This document shows, piece by piece, positions 16,716-25,719 of a stretch of DNA of 64,000 nucleotides. The translations under genes were made by a program, and so were the position numbers. How positions within the stretch are numbered: the first letter of the stretch is position 1; every line of letters starts with the position of its first letter. The DNA lies in the NCBI RefSeq assembly GCF_014193895.1, contig NZ_BLZR01000001.1, positions 3,100,001 through 3,164,000 of the forward strand, written 5' to 3'. The DNA is from Clostridium fungisolvens (lineage in GTDB: Bacteria; Bacillota; Clostridia; Clostridiales; Clostridiaceae). The notes beneath the pieces were generated by a model. It saw nothing but the letters and a program-made list of their open reading frames with translations. It had not been told where the DNA came from and made no database searches.

Positions 16716-17188
16716 TAATTTTTAACCTTTCTCAGTGAATATGTCTTGTTTAAATTGATACCATTTAAAGAACTATTAACTTCTAAACTAATATTTATAT
16801 GCTTTTCATCTAAATCATCGGAAAACTTTAAACTAATATAATTACTTGAACATTCACTACACAACAAAAAAAGCTCCTTTGCTTTCAGATTATCTAATGT
16901 TAAGTCCTCTATTTTAAACTTATATACTCCTAAGGGATCTATAGTTTTTATCTTTAACTGGTCGTAGGTGTAGTTATATTTCAATTCTTTTATCACATAA
17001 TCTAAAGCTTGATTATTCTTAGACTTCTGCTTATTTAAACTATAATTTTTTTCACTGACTTCTAATGTAAAGAAAATCGCTACTGAGATTGATAGTAATA
17101 TGGCAGTTCCAACTACAGCATCAATAAATATACTTCCTCTTCTTTTAATTATTTTCAACTTCTTTTCATCATTCTTTAACCTTAACAT
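16715..17188 (-). CDS. Prepilin-like protein with Asp at +5
   Basis: About 157 aa. A long basic leader (LKIIKRRG) ends at a Gly followed by SIFIDAVVGTAILLSISVAI, so the usual Glu at +5 is Asp. Glu5 helps subunit docking in pilus assembly; its substitution is known mainly in tip-located minor pilins. The cleaved protein would have a C-terminal globular domain with two nearby cysteines (LLCSECSS). Overlaps the upstream gene by 20 bp; start at ATG 17188 is weakly supported because no clear ribosome site is seen. Confidence 0.75.
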   Translation of the reverse strand: MLRLKNDEKKLKIIKRRGSIFIDAVVGTAILLSISVAIFFTLEVSEKNYSLNKQKSKNNQALDYVIKELKYNYTYDQLKIKTIDPLGVYKFKIEDLTLDNLKAKELFLLCSECSSNYISLKFSDDLDEKHINISLEVNSSLNGINLNKTYSLRKVKN

Positions 17189-17660
17189 ATAAATTATCAA
17201 CTGATATGCTCATTGCTATGTTTCCACCTGTTGGACATTGTATTGTAATAGTTCCTGATGTATAAATTTTTCCATTATTGTTTATCAACATTAAATTATC
17301 CACAGTACCTGTATTAAAACTTATTGCATATCCCTTTCTTAAATTTATTTGTTTTTTTACATCATCGCCTATTTTAAACACAACCTGATCTCTATTGAAA
17401 ATCACTTTTCCATCAAGCTTCATATTTTTGCATGAATACGTAGAAAAGGTTATTAAACTATGAACTTCTTTTTTTAAATCATCCTTGTAATTATCTTCAT
17501 ATATTTTAGAAAGGTTTTTGTAAGAAACCCAAAATACTGATATAAAAACAAGTAAAACTGAAATATAAATCATAAGTTCTATTAAAGTAACCCCTTTAGT
17601 CTCTCTTAAATGTTCATACTTGAATAAATAGGCACCATCATTATTAATATTAGAAAACAT
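17169..17660 (-). CDS. Prepilin-like protein, first pilin of the operon
   Basis: 163 aa. Leader ending ETKG then VTLIELMIYISVLLVFISVF, a standard type IV prepilin site (G|VTLIE). Soluble C-terminal domain about 120 aa with CPTGGNIAMS near the end. The leader is long (23 aa) because the chosen ATG at 17660, supported by TAGGAG at 7 nt, lies 55 bp inside gspF in another frame. May be the major pilin or a PulH-like subunit; nothing distinguishes these. Confidence 0.82.
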   Translation of the reverse strand: MFSNINNDGAYLFKYEHLRETKGVTLIELMIYISVLLVFISVFWVSYKNLSKIYEDNYKDDLKKEVHSLITFSTYSCKNMKLDGKVIFNRDQVVFKIGDDVKKQINLRKGYAISFNTGTVDNLMLINNNGKIYTSGTITIQCPTGGNIAMSISVDNLYVKVKE

Positions 17661-18634
17661 ACTAATACTCCTATCACTAAAATTAATATTGGTTGTATAA
17701 ACGAAGTTAGTGTTTCTATATTTTTTTGCAGATTGCTTACTAACATAGATTTTAGTTTTTCCAAAGCATAATCTAATTTGCCTGATTCTTCACCTATAGT
17801 TATCATGTTTAAGCTTAGTTCAGAAAATGTGCCAATATTATAAAAAGCAGCACTTAAATTCATACCATTATTTATCGATATTTTTATATCATTAAAGCAA
17901 TATTTAACTTTACTGTTATTAAATATATCAATTAATATCTCAAGTCCAAGAACTAATGGAAGTCCACATTTAGTTATCAAAAGCAGAGCTTCTATCTCTA
18001 AAACTTCTTTAAAATTTCTCATAAGTTTATTTTTACTTACTATGCTGAAAAACAATTTATTTTTTGATATAAGATTAAATAATAAGATCAGTACGCAACT
18101 CCAACAAACAAAAGATAAAAAAACAAGAAGATTATTTTCTCTTATAAAATTGCATATAGAAAGAATGTTTTTCGTGTACCAAGGAACACTACCTCCAGAT
18201 CCTTGCACAAATTCTCCAACTGCAGTGGAAATGACTTGTACATAGAATATAAGCATAGTTATCAAAGTAAACACTAAAATAATTGGATATATAGAAACGT
18301 TAATAACCTTCTTCTTAACATCTCTTCTAATAGTATAATAACTGCTCAATTCCTCCAGCACAGTGGAAAGATTTCCGCTAGCTTCTCCTATATGTATCAT
18401 TTGTATGTATAGTTCTGGGAAGTATTCAGTATATTCTTGGAATGCATCTGCTAAAGAACATCCTCCATGAATCTTTTCAACTATTTTATTTAAGATAAAT
18501 TTATATTTCTTATCACTTACCGAACTTGAAAGAATCTTAAAAGCATTAAAAATAGATATTCCTGACCCTAAAAGCATAGAAAGATCTGAACTTATTCTAA
18601 TAATACAATCATATTTAACTTTATTTCTTGTCAA
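17606..18634 (-). CDS. Type II secretion/type IV pilus inner-membrane platform protein GspF/PilC
   Basis: Polytopic platform that couples the assembly ATPase to the growing pilus. 342 aa with two tandem GspF domains: first half LLGSGISIFNAFKIL...GGCSLADAFQ...MIHIGEASGNL, second half LLITKCGLPLVLGLEIL...GMNLSAAFYN...MITIGEESGKL; three membrane helices, the last at the C-terminus. Start is TTG at 18634 overlapping the ATPase stop (TTGA), with GGAGGGAG upstream. ComGB-like in size. Confidence 0.92.
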   Translation of the reverse strand: MTRNKVKYDCIIRISSDLSMLLGSGISIFNAFKILSSSVSDKKYKFILNKIVEKIHGGCSLADAFQEYTEYFPELYIQMIHIGEASGNLSTVLEELSSYYTIRRDVKKKVINVSIYPIILVFTLITMLIFYVQVISTAVGEFVQGSGGSVPWYTKNILSICNFIRENNLLVFLSFVCWSCVLILLFNLISKNKLFFSIVSKNKLMRNFKEVLEIEALLLITKCGLPLVLGLEILIDIFNNSKVKYCFNDIKISINNGMNLSAAFYNIGTFSELSLNMITIGEESGKLDYALEKLKSMLVSNLQKNIETLTSFIQPILILVIGVLVCFLILIMMVPIYSSMNI

Positions 18635-20034
18635 AAAGCTTCTCCCTCCACAAATTCTAGGTAATCCACAAAAGAGATTACTCCATTTTCAAGAAGTAAT
18701 TTGCATTGTTTTTTTAATTCTTTTTGAGTATCTATATTTTTCTGACTCTTAATGAATAAATTAATTTTGTCTCTATTATTTCTATCAACAAGCAAAATCT
18801 CACTTATTAAGACTCTTCCTGAATACCCTGTTTCATTGCATTTTTTACATCCATTTGGTTTGTACAACTTAATTTCATTTTGTATTTCGCCATGTCTTTT
18901 TTCATACTCACCTGACATATACTCTACTTTGCAATCACATAATCTTCTAACTAATCTCTGAGATATAACTCCTTTGATAGCATCAAGAAGTAAATATTCT
19001 TCCGTCCCCATATCTTTAAGTCTTGAGAAGACCTCTATCGCCGAGTTAGTATGTATTGTAGAATATACTTTATGTCCAGTTATAGATGCTCTTAATGCTA
19101 TCTTTGCAGTTTCCTCATCCCTAATCTCGCCTACCATAATGACATCTGGATCCTGTCTCAAAATGCTCCGTAAGCCACTTGAAAAGGTGATTCCAGCTTT
19201 TTCGTTTACATTTATTTGACTTATACCATCTATGAATATTTCAACTGGATCCTCAATTGTTGTAATATTTATATCATTTCTATTAATGCTCTTTAAAATC
19301 GAGTAAAGAGTTGTTGATTTTCCACTTCCAGTAGGACCGCATATCAATACCAATCCATGTTTAAGCTCAATTAGTTTACTTATCGCCTCTATCTGTTTTT
19401 CATTATAACTAAGATTATGAATATCAAAGGGAAATATTTGATTATAAAGTATTCTTAAAACAAGTTTCTCCCCGTAAACAGTGGGAATTGAGGAAACCCT
19501 AATATCATACTTTTTATTTTTACGAGAGAATAGTATTTTCCCATCCTGAGGCTTTCTCTTTTCAGTAATATCCATATTGGCTAAAAGCTTCATTCTAGTA
19601 AGCAGTGAATTATATATTACTTTATCTGTCTTTCTAAATATAATAAGCTTTCCATCCACTCTTACACGAATTATAGCTTGGTTTTCCATAGGCTCGATAT
19701 GAATATCACTTGCCCCCTTATCAATGGAGTAGGATATATACTCCTGCATAATATCTGCTACTATAACATCTTTATTTAATTTATTATCTTTATTGCTAAT
19801 AGCTAAATAAAACTTGTTGATAAATTGGTTAAACTGTTCTTGTGAAACCTCGCAGTAATTTATATTCTTTTCAAATACAAAACTTAAATATTCACTACCC
19901 TCAACAGAATTAGTTACACATAACGCATATACCGACTCTTTATCTTCTTTATAAGGTAGTACCTTCATAGCCAAAGCTGCATTTTTAGGTACCTTTTTAA
20001 GAGTATCTATATCAATTTCTTTTACATCGACCAT
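18631..20034 (-). CDS. Pilus assembly/secretion ATPase GspE/PilB
   Basis: Hexameric extension ATPase. About 467 aa. Walker A GPTGSGKSTT near residue 233, the Asp box TTIEDPVEI, Walker B DVIMVGEIRDEETA and the His box TGHKVYSTIHTNS are all intact; the C-terminal zinc module has CDCKVEYM...CKKCNETGYSGR, as in PilB/GspE. The N-terminal domain is short. ATG at 20034 follows GGGAGGG. Leads the operon of platform, pilins and PilM/N/O-like genes; no PilT retraction ATPase or prepilin peptidase lies in the window. Confidence 0.94.
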   Translation of the reverse strand: MVDVKEIDIDTLKKVPKNAALAMKVLPYKEDKESVYALCVTNSVEGSEYLSFVFEKNINYCEVSQEQFNQFINKFYLAISNKDNKLNKDVIVADIMQEYISYSIDKGASDIHIEPMENQAIIRVRVDGKLIIFRKTDKVIYNSLLTRMKLLANMDITEKRKPQDGKILFSRKNKKYDIRVSSIPTVYGEKLVLRILYNQIFPFDIHNLSYNEKQIEAISKLIELKHGLVLICGPTGSGKSTTLYSILKSINRNDINITTIEDPVEIFIDGISQINVNEKAGITFSSGLRSILRQDPDVIMVGEIRDEETAKIALRASITGHKVYSTIHTNSAIEVFSRLKDMGTEEYLLLDAIKGVISQRLVRRLCDCKVEYMSGEYEKRHGEIQNEIKLYKPNGCKKCNETGYSGRVLISEILLVDRNNRDKINLFIKSQKNIDTQKELKKQCKLLLENGVISFVDYLEFVEGEAF

Positions 20035-20123
20035 ATAATCCCTCCCTAGCAGTATTATGTCCACACCTTTGTAACTTTAAACAACATAATAGTTACAATT
20101 ACACAAAATGGTAGCAAAATAAA

Positions 20124-20159
20124 AAACATGTACTTAAATTTAACTTTAAATACATGTTT
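20124..20159 (-). terminator. Terminator at the lipoprotein gene end
   Basis: AAACATGTA (20124-20132) pairs with TACATGTTT (20151-20159), with an inner TTAAA/TTTAA stem, overlapping the lipoprotein stop codon. It separates this gene from the pilus operon downstream. Confidence 0.65.
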
Positions 20160-21156
20160 AAAATAAAATATCATATTGACCTTGATTATCAACTAATATG
20201 TCAATAGCCTTTTCCTTTATATTGTAACGTACTACTAATTCATTCTTATCTTCATCATGTCCTACTAGAATTATTATATTTCCTAAACCCAGTATCTTCT
20301 TATCTTCAACAACTCCACTTGGGAAATCATATATTAATCTTACGGAATTGCCTTTATTTAAAGGTATTCTATATAAACTATATACATTATCCTTTACTAA
20401 TCCTGTAAAATACAATTCTTTTCCATTATAATAAATATCGCCAATTTTTTGTATTTTATCAGACACCAACTTTTCTTTAAACTCATTTGGGTCTAACATG
20501 TAGGTTTTTCTTTTATCATCATTATTTACAATGTATACAAAAACACCATTGTCTTCAACGAACTTTTCAATTATACCTTTTATGATTAGACTCTTATTAA
20601 TCTTTTTAGTATCTGAATTATACTCAAATATTCCTCCTTTGTTTTCTCCATCAATCCCATAAAATATTACACTGTCTTTATCCTTCCAAAAATACATATC
20701 ACCAGAAATTATTAAGTTTTCTAGTTCTGAAGAAATATTCTTTTGTACTGAATAAAGATAGTAACTTACTGAGCCATCCTCTTTTTCTACACTATAAAGT
20801 ATTTTTTCACCATCTGGACTAACTTGACATCTTTTTATCTGCTCTTTAATGTTTAATTTTAATTTATTTCCATCCTTACTTAAATAGTATACTTTACTAT
20901 CTATATCTTGATATAGCAATATCTGTTTATCTGAATTAATATATAGTACATTTCCTGATATCAAAGGCTCTGATTTCCTTATACTTTCATCATTTATGCT
21001 ATAATAAGTATAGTTATCTCCATTGGAGTACATTATCAAATGCTGCGACCACTGAACATTGCTTTTTTCATCATTGACCTGTTCCGGTTTTTCATCATTG
21101 CAGCCAAATAAAATTACACACATAATTACCATTAAGGCAACTATAATTTTTTTCAT
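20158..21156 (-). CDS. Lipoprotein with predicted beta-propeller-like repeats
   Basis: Function unknown. About 332 aa. Lipoprotein signal MKKIIVALMVIMCVILFGC, lipidation at the Cys of LFGC (residue 19). The mature part has repeated short beta segments: YTYYSINDESIRKSEPLISG, LLYQDIDSKVYYLSKDG, KILYSVEKEDGSVSYYLYS, DSVIFYGIDGENKGGIFEYN, ELYFTGLVKDNVYSLYRI. The pattern resembles TolB/DUF5050-type propellers that face the cell surface. It diverges from rqcH and ends with its own hairpin, so it is monocistronic. Confidence 0.75.
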   Translation of the reverse strand: MKKIIVALMVIMCVILFGCNDEKPEQVNDEKSNVQWSQHLIMYSNGDNYTYYSINDESIRKSEPLISGNVLYINSDKQILLYQDIDSKVYYLSKDGNKLKLNIKEQIKRCQVSPDGEKILYSVEKEDGSVSYYLYSVQKNISSELENLIISGDMYFWKDKDSVIFYGIDGENKGGIFEYNSDTKKINKSLIIKGIIEKFVEDNGVFVYIVNNDDKRKTYMLDPNEFKEKLVSDKIQKIGDIYYNGKELYFTGLVKDNVYSLYRIPLNKGNSVRLIYDFPSGVVEDKKILGLGNIIILVGHDEDKNELVVRYNIKEKAIDILVDNQGQYDILF

Positions 21157-21177
21157 TTTTATCACCAGCTCATTTTA

Positions 21178-21207
21178 TTGATATAAAATGGTGAAAAATG
21201 TTATACT
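21178..21207 (+). promoter_or_regulatory. Sigma-A type promoter of rqcH
   Basis: TTGATA (21178-21183), an 18-nt spacer and TATACT (21202-21207), the latter within an extended -10 (TGTTATACT). It lies 30 bp upstream of the rqcH start. Confidence 0.7.
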
Positions 21208-21237
21208 ATTTTTAGTTAAGTATGAAAGGAAGATATT

Positions 21238-22953
21238 ATGGCTTTAGACGGAGTATTTTTATCAACCCTAATAAAGAGTTTAAAAGAAAACTTATTAAAT
21301 TGCAAAATAGATAAAGTCAATCAGCCTGAAAAGGATGAGGTTATTCTAACAATTAGAGGCTCAAATCGCTTAAAACTACTTATTTCAGCAAGTGCCAATA
21401 ATCCAAGAATACAATTTACAAAGATCTCAAAGGAGAATCCAAATCAACCTCCTATGTTTTGTATGGTCCTAAGAAAATACCTGCTAGGAAGCAAAATCTT
21501 AGATATATACCAATACAAAGGGGATAGAATAGTTGTAATTGATTTCGAATCCACTGACGAACTGGGTTTTGACAGTGTCTATACCTTGATGGTTGAAATA
21601 ATGGGAAGACACAGTAATATAACCCTCATAAGAAAAAGAGATAATAAAGTCATGGAATCAATTAAACATATAACTCCTGATATAAACAGTTATAGAGTTC
21701 TTTATCCTGGAGTTCAATATGTACTTCCCCCAGACAGTAATAAGATAAATCCTTTTTCCTTTGAAAAAATTGATTTAGAAAATTATCTATCAGAAAACAA
21801 AATTGAATTTAATGAAAATTTCTTTTCTAAGCTCTTAACTGGTGTTAGTAAAATTTTATCAAAAGAATTATATAATATGTTTACAAAAAAGTATATATTT
21901 GATATTAATAATTTATACCAATTTGTAAAAGAATTTTTCGAATCACTTGATGATAATAAAAACTTTATCTCTTACATTGATAAAGAAACTAAGACATTAA
22001 AAGATTTCTATTGTTTGAAGTTAGACTTATATGATAATTATGAAATGGTTTCTTATGATGATCCTTCAACTCTTTTAGAGAGTTTTTATCACGCTAAGGA
22101 TAAACAAGATAGACTTCATTCAAAATCACAGGATCTTCAAAAGCTTATCACCACCAATATAGATAGATGTGAAAAGAAGAAGAGAATCCTTGAGGAAAAC
22201 TTAAAAGAATGTTCCGAAAAAAATGACTATAAGATTAAAGGCGATATATTATCAGCATATATTTATAGTATTTCTAAAGGATTTGATAAAGTTACACTAT
22301 CCAATTTCTATAGCGAAGACGGCGAAGATATCACAATAGCCTTAGATGCAAATAAGACACCTTCAGAAAATATTCAATATTATTATAAAAGATATAACAA
22401 AATGAAAAAATCAGAGGAATCTGCTGTACTTCAATTAGAAAAAAATGAAGATGAGTTGAAATACTTAAATTCTGTGCTTACAAATCTTCTAAATGCTGAA
22501 AATTACACTGAAATTGAAGATATAAAATCAGAACTTATAACTGAAGGCTATATAAAATTTAAGAAATCCAGCGGAAAGGCGCCAAAACCTTCTAAGCCTA
22601 TACACTTTGTTTCTTCAGAAGGTGTTGACATATATGTTGGCAAAAACAATATACAAAACGACTACTTAACTTTAAAATTTGCGGACAAAAATGACACTTG
22701 GCTCCATACAAAGGTTATTCCTGGATCACATGTAATTATAAAAGGAAGAGATTTTACTGATATAACTCTTCTTGAAGCGGCTAACCTAGCTGCATATTAT
22801 AGCAAAGGAAAAGATTCAACAAAAATTCCTATTGATTATACTATCGTAAAAAATGTAAAGAAACCTTCTGGTGCAAAACCAGGAATGGTAATATATTATA
22901 CGAACAAAACATTATATATAACCCCAGAAGAACCAAAAATAAAAAGAGTGTAA
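21238..22953 (+). CDS. rqcH: Ribosome quality control protein RqcH (NFACT/FbpA family)
   Basis: Binds stalled 50S subunits and recruits tRNA-Ala to add C-terminal alanine tails marking incomplete proteins. 571 aa. N-terminal NFACT-N domain (MALDGVFLSTLIKSLKENL; ANNPRIQFTK; FCMVLRKYL; VEIMGRHSNITLI), central helix-hairpin-helix and coiled coil (about residues 290-440), C-terminal NFACT-R domain with DTWLHTKVIPGSHVII and PIDYTIVKNVKKPSGAKPGMVIYY. Ribosome site AAGGAAG. Older annotation calls it fibronectin-binding protein. Monocistronic, followed by a terminator. Confidence 0.94.
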   Translation: MALDGVFLSTLIKSLKENLLNCKIDKVNQPEKDEVILTIRGSNRLKLLISASANNPRIQFTKISKENPNQPPMFCMVLRKYLLGSKILDIYQYKGDRIVVIDFESTDELGFDSVYTLMVEIMGRHSNITLIRKRDNKVMESIKHITPDINSYRVLYPGVQYVLPPDSNKINPFSFEKIDLENYLSENKIEFNENFFSKLLTGVSKILSKELYNMFTKKYIFDINNLYQFVKEFFESLDDNKNFISYIDKETKTLKDFYCLKLDLYDNYEMVSYDDPSTLLESFYHAKDKQDRLHSKSQDLQKLITTNIDRCEKKKRILEENLKECSEKNDYKIKGDILSAYIYSISKGFDKVTLSNFYSEDGEDITIALDANKTPSENIQYYYKRYNKMKKSEESAVLQLEKNEDELKYLNSVLTNLLNAENYTEIEDIKSELITEGYIKFKKSSGKAPKPSKPIHFVSSEGVDIYVGKNNIQNDYLTLKFADKNDTWLHTKVIPGSHVIIKGRDFTDITLLEAANLAAYYSKGKDSTKIPIDYTIVKNVKKPSGAKPGMVIYYTNKTLYITPEEPKIKRV

Positions 22954-22970
22954 TCACACTCTTTTTATTT
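22941..22970 (+). terminator. Terminator of rqcH
   Basis: AAAAAGAGTG (22941-22950) pairs with CACTCTTTTT (22957-22966), then ATTTT. The left arm lies in the last codons and stop of rqcH. Confidence 0.85.
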
Positions 22971-23050
22971 TGGATATTATGAAAAATTTAGGTGTCCCTA
23001 CTCCGACACTTTAATGAGCTTTGCTAAGAATTAATTATCCGTAGAAACTA

Positions 23051-24166
23051 TTACTTAGCCAGGTATTGATAGTAATAACACTTTATCTTACCATTATAAA
23101 GCTTTCTGTTCTTTGAAGACTTTTCACCAAAGATGTCTTCAAAGCCTTCGAAGGATGTAAGCACGTTCATATCCCAAGTTGGAAGGTTGTCATGCTGCTC
23201 TCCTAACTTCTTATAAAGTGCTTTAACTTCATTTATTTCACCAATTCTTTGACCATATGGTGGATTAGTTATAATGAAGCCATACTTCTTTTTTGAAGAA
23301 AACTCATAAAAATCTAACTTTTGAAAATCTATGTACTTATCTACCCTTGCCTTCTGAGCATTTTCTCTTGCTTTTCTAAGAACTGGCCCATTTATATCGT
23401 AACCTATAAGTTTCATATCAAAATTCTTAATTGAACTTAAGGCACCTTCTCTAACTTGATCGAAGATTTGTTGATCCATTGTAGGCCAATTTTCACATTC
23501 AAATTTTCTGTATAGTCCTGGGGCTTGATTTGCTCCTATCATAGCAGCCTCAATCAATATAGTACCTGAACCACAGAATGGATCAATTAACAAATTTTCA
23601 TTTGTCCATCTTGAAATAAGTACTAAGCTTGCCGCCAAAGTCTCTTTAAGAGGAGCCTCCCCTGCATTTTCTCTGTACCCTCTTTTATGCAAACCAGGTC
23701 CTGTTGTATCAATAGTTAAAGTAACAATGTCTTTTAAAAGAGCAACCTCTATCTTATACACTGGACCATCTTCTGGAAACCATTCAGTATTATACTTACT
23801 TTGCATACTTTTAACTACTGCTTTCTTTACAATAGACTGACAATCAGGTACACTAAACAATGTAGATTTTATTGACTTACCTACAACATGCATCTTACCG
23901 TTTGCAGGAATTATACTTCCCCAATCAACTGAAAGGGTTCCTTGAAAAAGTTCTTCAAAAGTTGTTGCTTTAAATTCAGCCATTTTTATTAATATTCTAT
24001 CTGCTGTTCTAAGCCAAGTATTTGTTATTGCGATATCCATTTCGTCGCCTGAAAAAGTAACTTTACCATTCTCGATAGTCAAATCTTCATATCCAAGCTT
24101 TTTCAGTTCTTTTGCCGTAATAGATTCTATTCCAAAAGTACTGGTGGCTATTAAATCATAATCCAT
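23051..24166 (-). CDS. THUMP-domain 23S rRNA methyltransferase (RlmL/YpsC family)
   Basis: Predicted N2-guanine methyltransferase of 23S rRNA. 371 aa: N-terminal THUMP domain (MDYDLIATSTFGIESITAKEL to about residue 155) and a Rossmann methyltransferase domain with IDPFCGSGTILIEAA (motif I) and the catalytic TNPPYGQRIG (motif IV). Lacks the second RlmK half of E. coli RlmL, as in Firmicute YpsC. Follows pyrR by 28 bp, converges on rqcH. Confidence 0.92.
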   Translation of the reverse strand: MDYDLIATSTFGIESITAKELKKLGYEDLTIENGKVTFSGDEMDIAITNTWLRTADRILIKMAEFKATTFEELFQGTLSVDWGSIIPANGKMHVVGKSIKSTLFSVPDCQSIVKKAVVKSMQSKYNTEWFPEDGPVYKIEVALLKDIVTLTIDTTGPGLHKRGYRENAGEAPLKETLAASLVLISRWTNENLLIDPFCGSGTILIEAAMIGANQAPGLYRKFECENWPTMDQQIFDQVREGALSSIKNFDMKLIGYDINGPVLRKARENAQKARVDKYIDFQKLDFYEFSSKKKYGFIITNPPYGQRIGEINEVKALYKKLGEQHDNLPTWDMNVLTSFEGFEDIFGEKSSKNRKLYNGKIKCYYYQYLAK

Positions 24167-24194
24167 TTAAAAACTCCTATTCTTATCCCTAAGT

Positions 24195-24731
24195 TTATCT
24201 TTCATATATCTTGACGGAATCAGTCCCATCAATTTCTAGTATCTCTACTCCTATATTTTCCAGCTTTGATGTTGGCACATTTTTTCCTACAAAATCTGCT
24301 CTTATAGGAAGCTCTTTATGCCCCCTATCTATTAGAACTGCTAATTGTATATTTTCAGGTCTTCCTGAATCCATAATTGCTTCTATGGCAGCTCTTACAG
24401 TTCTGCATGTATAAAGCACATCATCAACAATAATAACTTTTTTATTTCTTACTGTAACCCCAATGTCAGATTCCTTAACTGTTGGTTTGTCCCCTATATC
24501 AGTTAAATCATCTCTATATAGAGTAATATCTACACTTCCAACGGGAACTTTTATTCCTTCGAATTTTTCAATAAGCGCAGATATTCTCTTAGCTAAAGGA
24601 TACCCTCTTCTTTTTATACCTATAAGGACAATATCATCAACACCTTTGTTTTTTTCAATTATTTCGTGAGCTATTCTCACTAAACTTCTTCTTATAGCTT
24701 CTTCATCTAAAAGTATTGCCTTTAGATTCAT
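24195..24731 (-). CDS. pyrR: PyrR: pyrimidine operon attenuator / uracil phosphoribosyltransferase
   Basis: UMP-responsive RNA-binding regulator of pyr attenuation with weak UPRT activity. 178 aa. Family blocks: LVRIAHEIIEKN, GIKRRGYPLAKRI, the PRPP-binding region IIVDDVLYTCRTVRAAIEAI and LAVLIDRGHKELPIRADFVGKN. The PRPP loop has Cys where Bacillus PyrR has Gly (DDVLYTGRT). No PyrR-binding attenuator is visible beside it, so its targets are elsewhere. Follows the RluD-type gene by about 54 bp. Confidence 0.95.
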   Translation of the reverse strand: MNLKAILLDEEAIRRSLVRIAHEIIEKNKGVDDIVLIGIKRRGYPLAKRISALIEKFEGIKVPVGSVDITLYRDDLTDIGDKPTVKESDIGVTVRNKKVIIVDDVLYTCRTVRAAIEAIMDSGRPENIQLAVLIDRGHKELPIRADFVGKNVPTSKLENIGVEILEIDGTDSVKIYER

Positions 24732-24784
24732 ATTATACTCTCCTCCAAATTAATTACTTCTTTATTATTAACCTTTAACATCTA

Positions 24785-25687
24785 CTAAAGTTTATTTAAA
24801 ATCTCCAAAAAATATGGTGGTAGTTCAGACGTAAACTCCATATAGGTATTTTTAGTTGGGTGTATAAAGCCAAGTGTCTTTGCATGGAGCATTTGCCCTT
24901 CTAGCTTAAATTTCTGTTTTTTAAATCCGTATACTGGGTCTCCTACCAAAGGATGTCCTAAATAAGCCATATGTACTCTTATCTGATGTGTTCTACCTGT
25001 TTCCAAGCTACATTTAACCAATGTGTTGCTCTTAAATCTCTCTATGACTTCATAATGTGTAACTGCTCTTCTTCCGCCTTCAACTATAGCCATTTTTATT
25101 CTGTCCTGTGGATGCCTAGCTATAGGTTTATCAACAATGCCATTATCATTTTTAAATACGCCTTCTGTAAGTGCATAATATTCTCTTTTTATTGAGTGAA
25201 CTTTAAATTGCTCTGTTAATTTGCTATGGGCAAAATCATTTTTTGCTACTACCAAAATCCCTGATGTATCTTTGTCAATTCTATGTACTATTCCAGGTCT
25301 TATCACTCCATTTATACCGGATAAATCCTTACAATGATATAAAAGAGCATTTACTAGTGTTCCATTATAATTACCAGGGGCAGGATGAACAACCATCCCT
25401 TGCTTTTTATTAATAACAACTACATCATCATCTTCGTATATAATATCTATATCTAAATTTTCTGGTTCTACACTCAATATTTCTGGCTCAGGTATATTTA
25501 AAATAATAACATCATTTTCTTTTAATTTGTAGTTACTTTTTATTATTTTATTATTAACAAGTACTGCTTCATTATCAATCAGGTTCTGAATATGAGATCT
25601 AGATCTATCTGTTATCTTTTCTGATAAAAACTTATCTATCCTTATATCTTTTTCTTCCGAACTTATTTCAAAAATCAACTCATCCAT
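24785..25687 (-). CDS. RluD-family pseudouridine synthase
   Basis: Isomerises uridines of 23S rRNA helix 69 or related sites. 300 aa: N-terminal S4 domain (IRIDKFLSEKITDRSRSHIQNLI), catalytic domain with HRIDKDTSGILVVAKND (catalytic Asp in the HRIDKDTSG motif), RTHQIRVHMAYLGHPLVGDPVYG and the C-terminal LHAKTLGFIHP. The closest ribosome-site-like sequence (GGGGGAAA) is about 17 nt from the ATG, rather far. In related genomes lspA usually precedes this gene; here yteA does. Confidence 0.93.
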   Translation of the reverse strand: MDELIFEISSEEKDIRIDKFLSEKITDRSRSHIQNLIDNEAVLVNNKIIKSNYKLKENDVIILNIPEPEILSVEPENLDIDIIYEDDDVVVINKKQGMVVHPAPGNYNGTLVNALLYHCKDLSGINGVIRPGIVHRIDKDTSGILVVAKNDFAHSKLTEQFKVHSIKREYYALTEGVFKNDNGIVDKPIARHPQDRIKMAIVEGGRRAVTHYEVIERFKSNTLVKCSLETGRTHQIRVHMAYLGHPLVGDPVYGFKKQKFKLEGQMLHAKTLGFIHPTKNTYMEFTSELPPYFLEILNKL

Positions 25688-25719
25688 AGTATATAAAAAA
25701 TTTCCCCCATCCTTTATCT

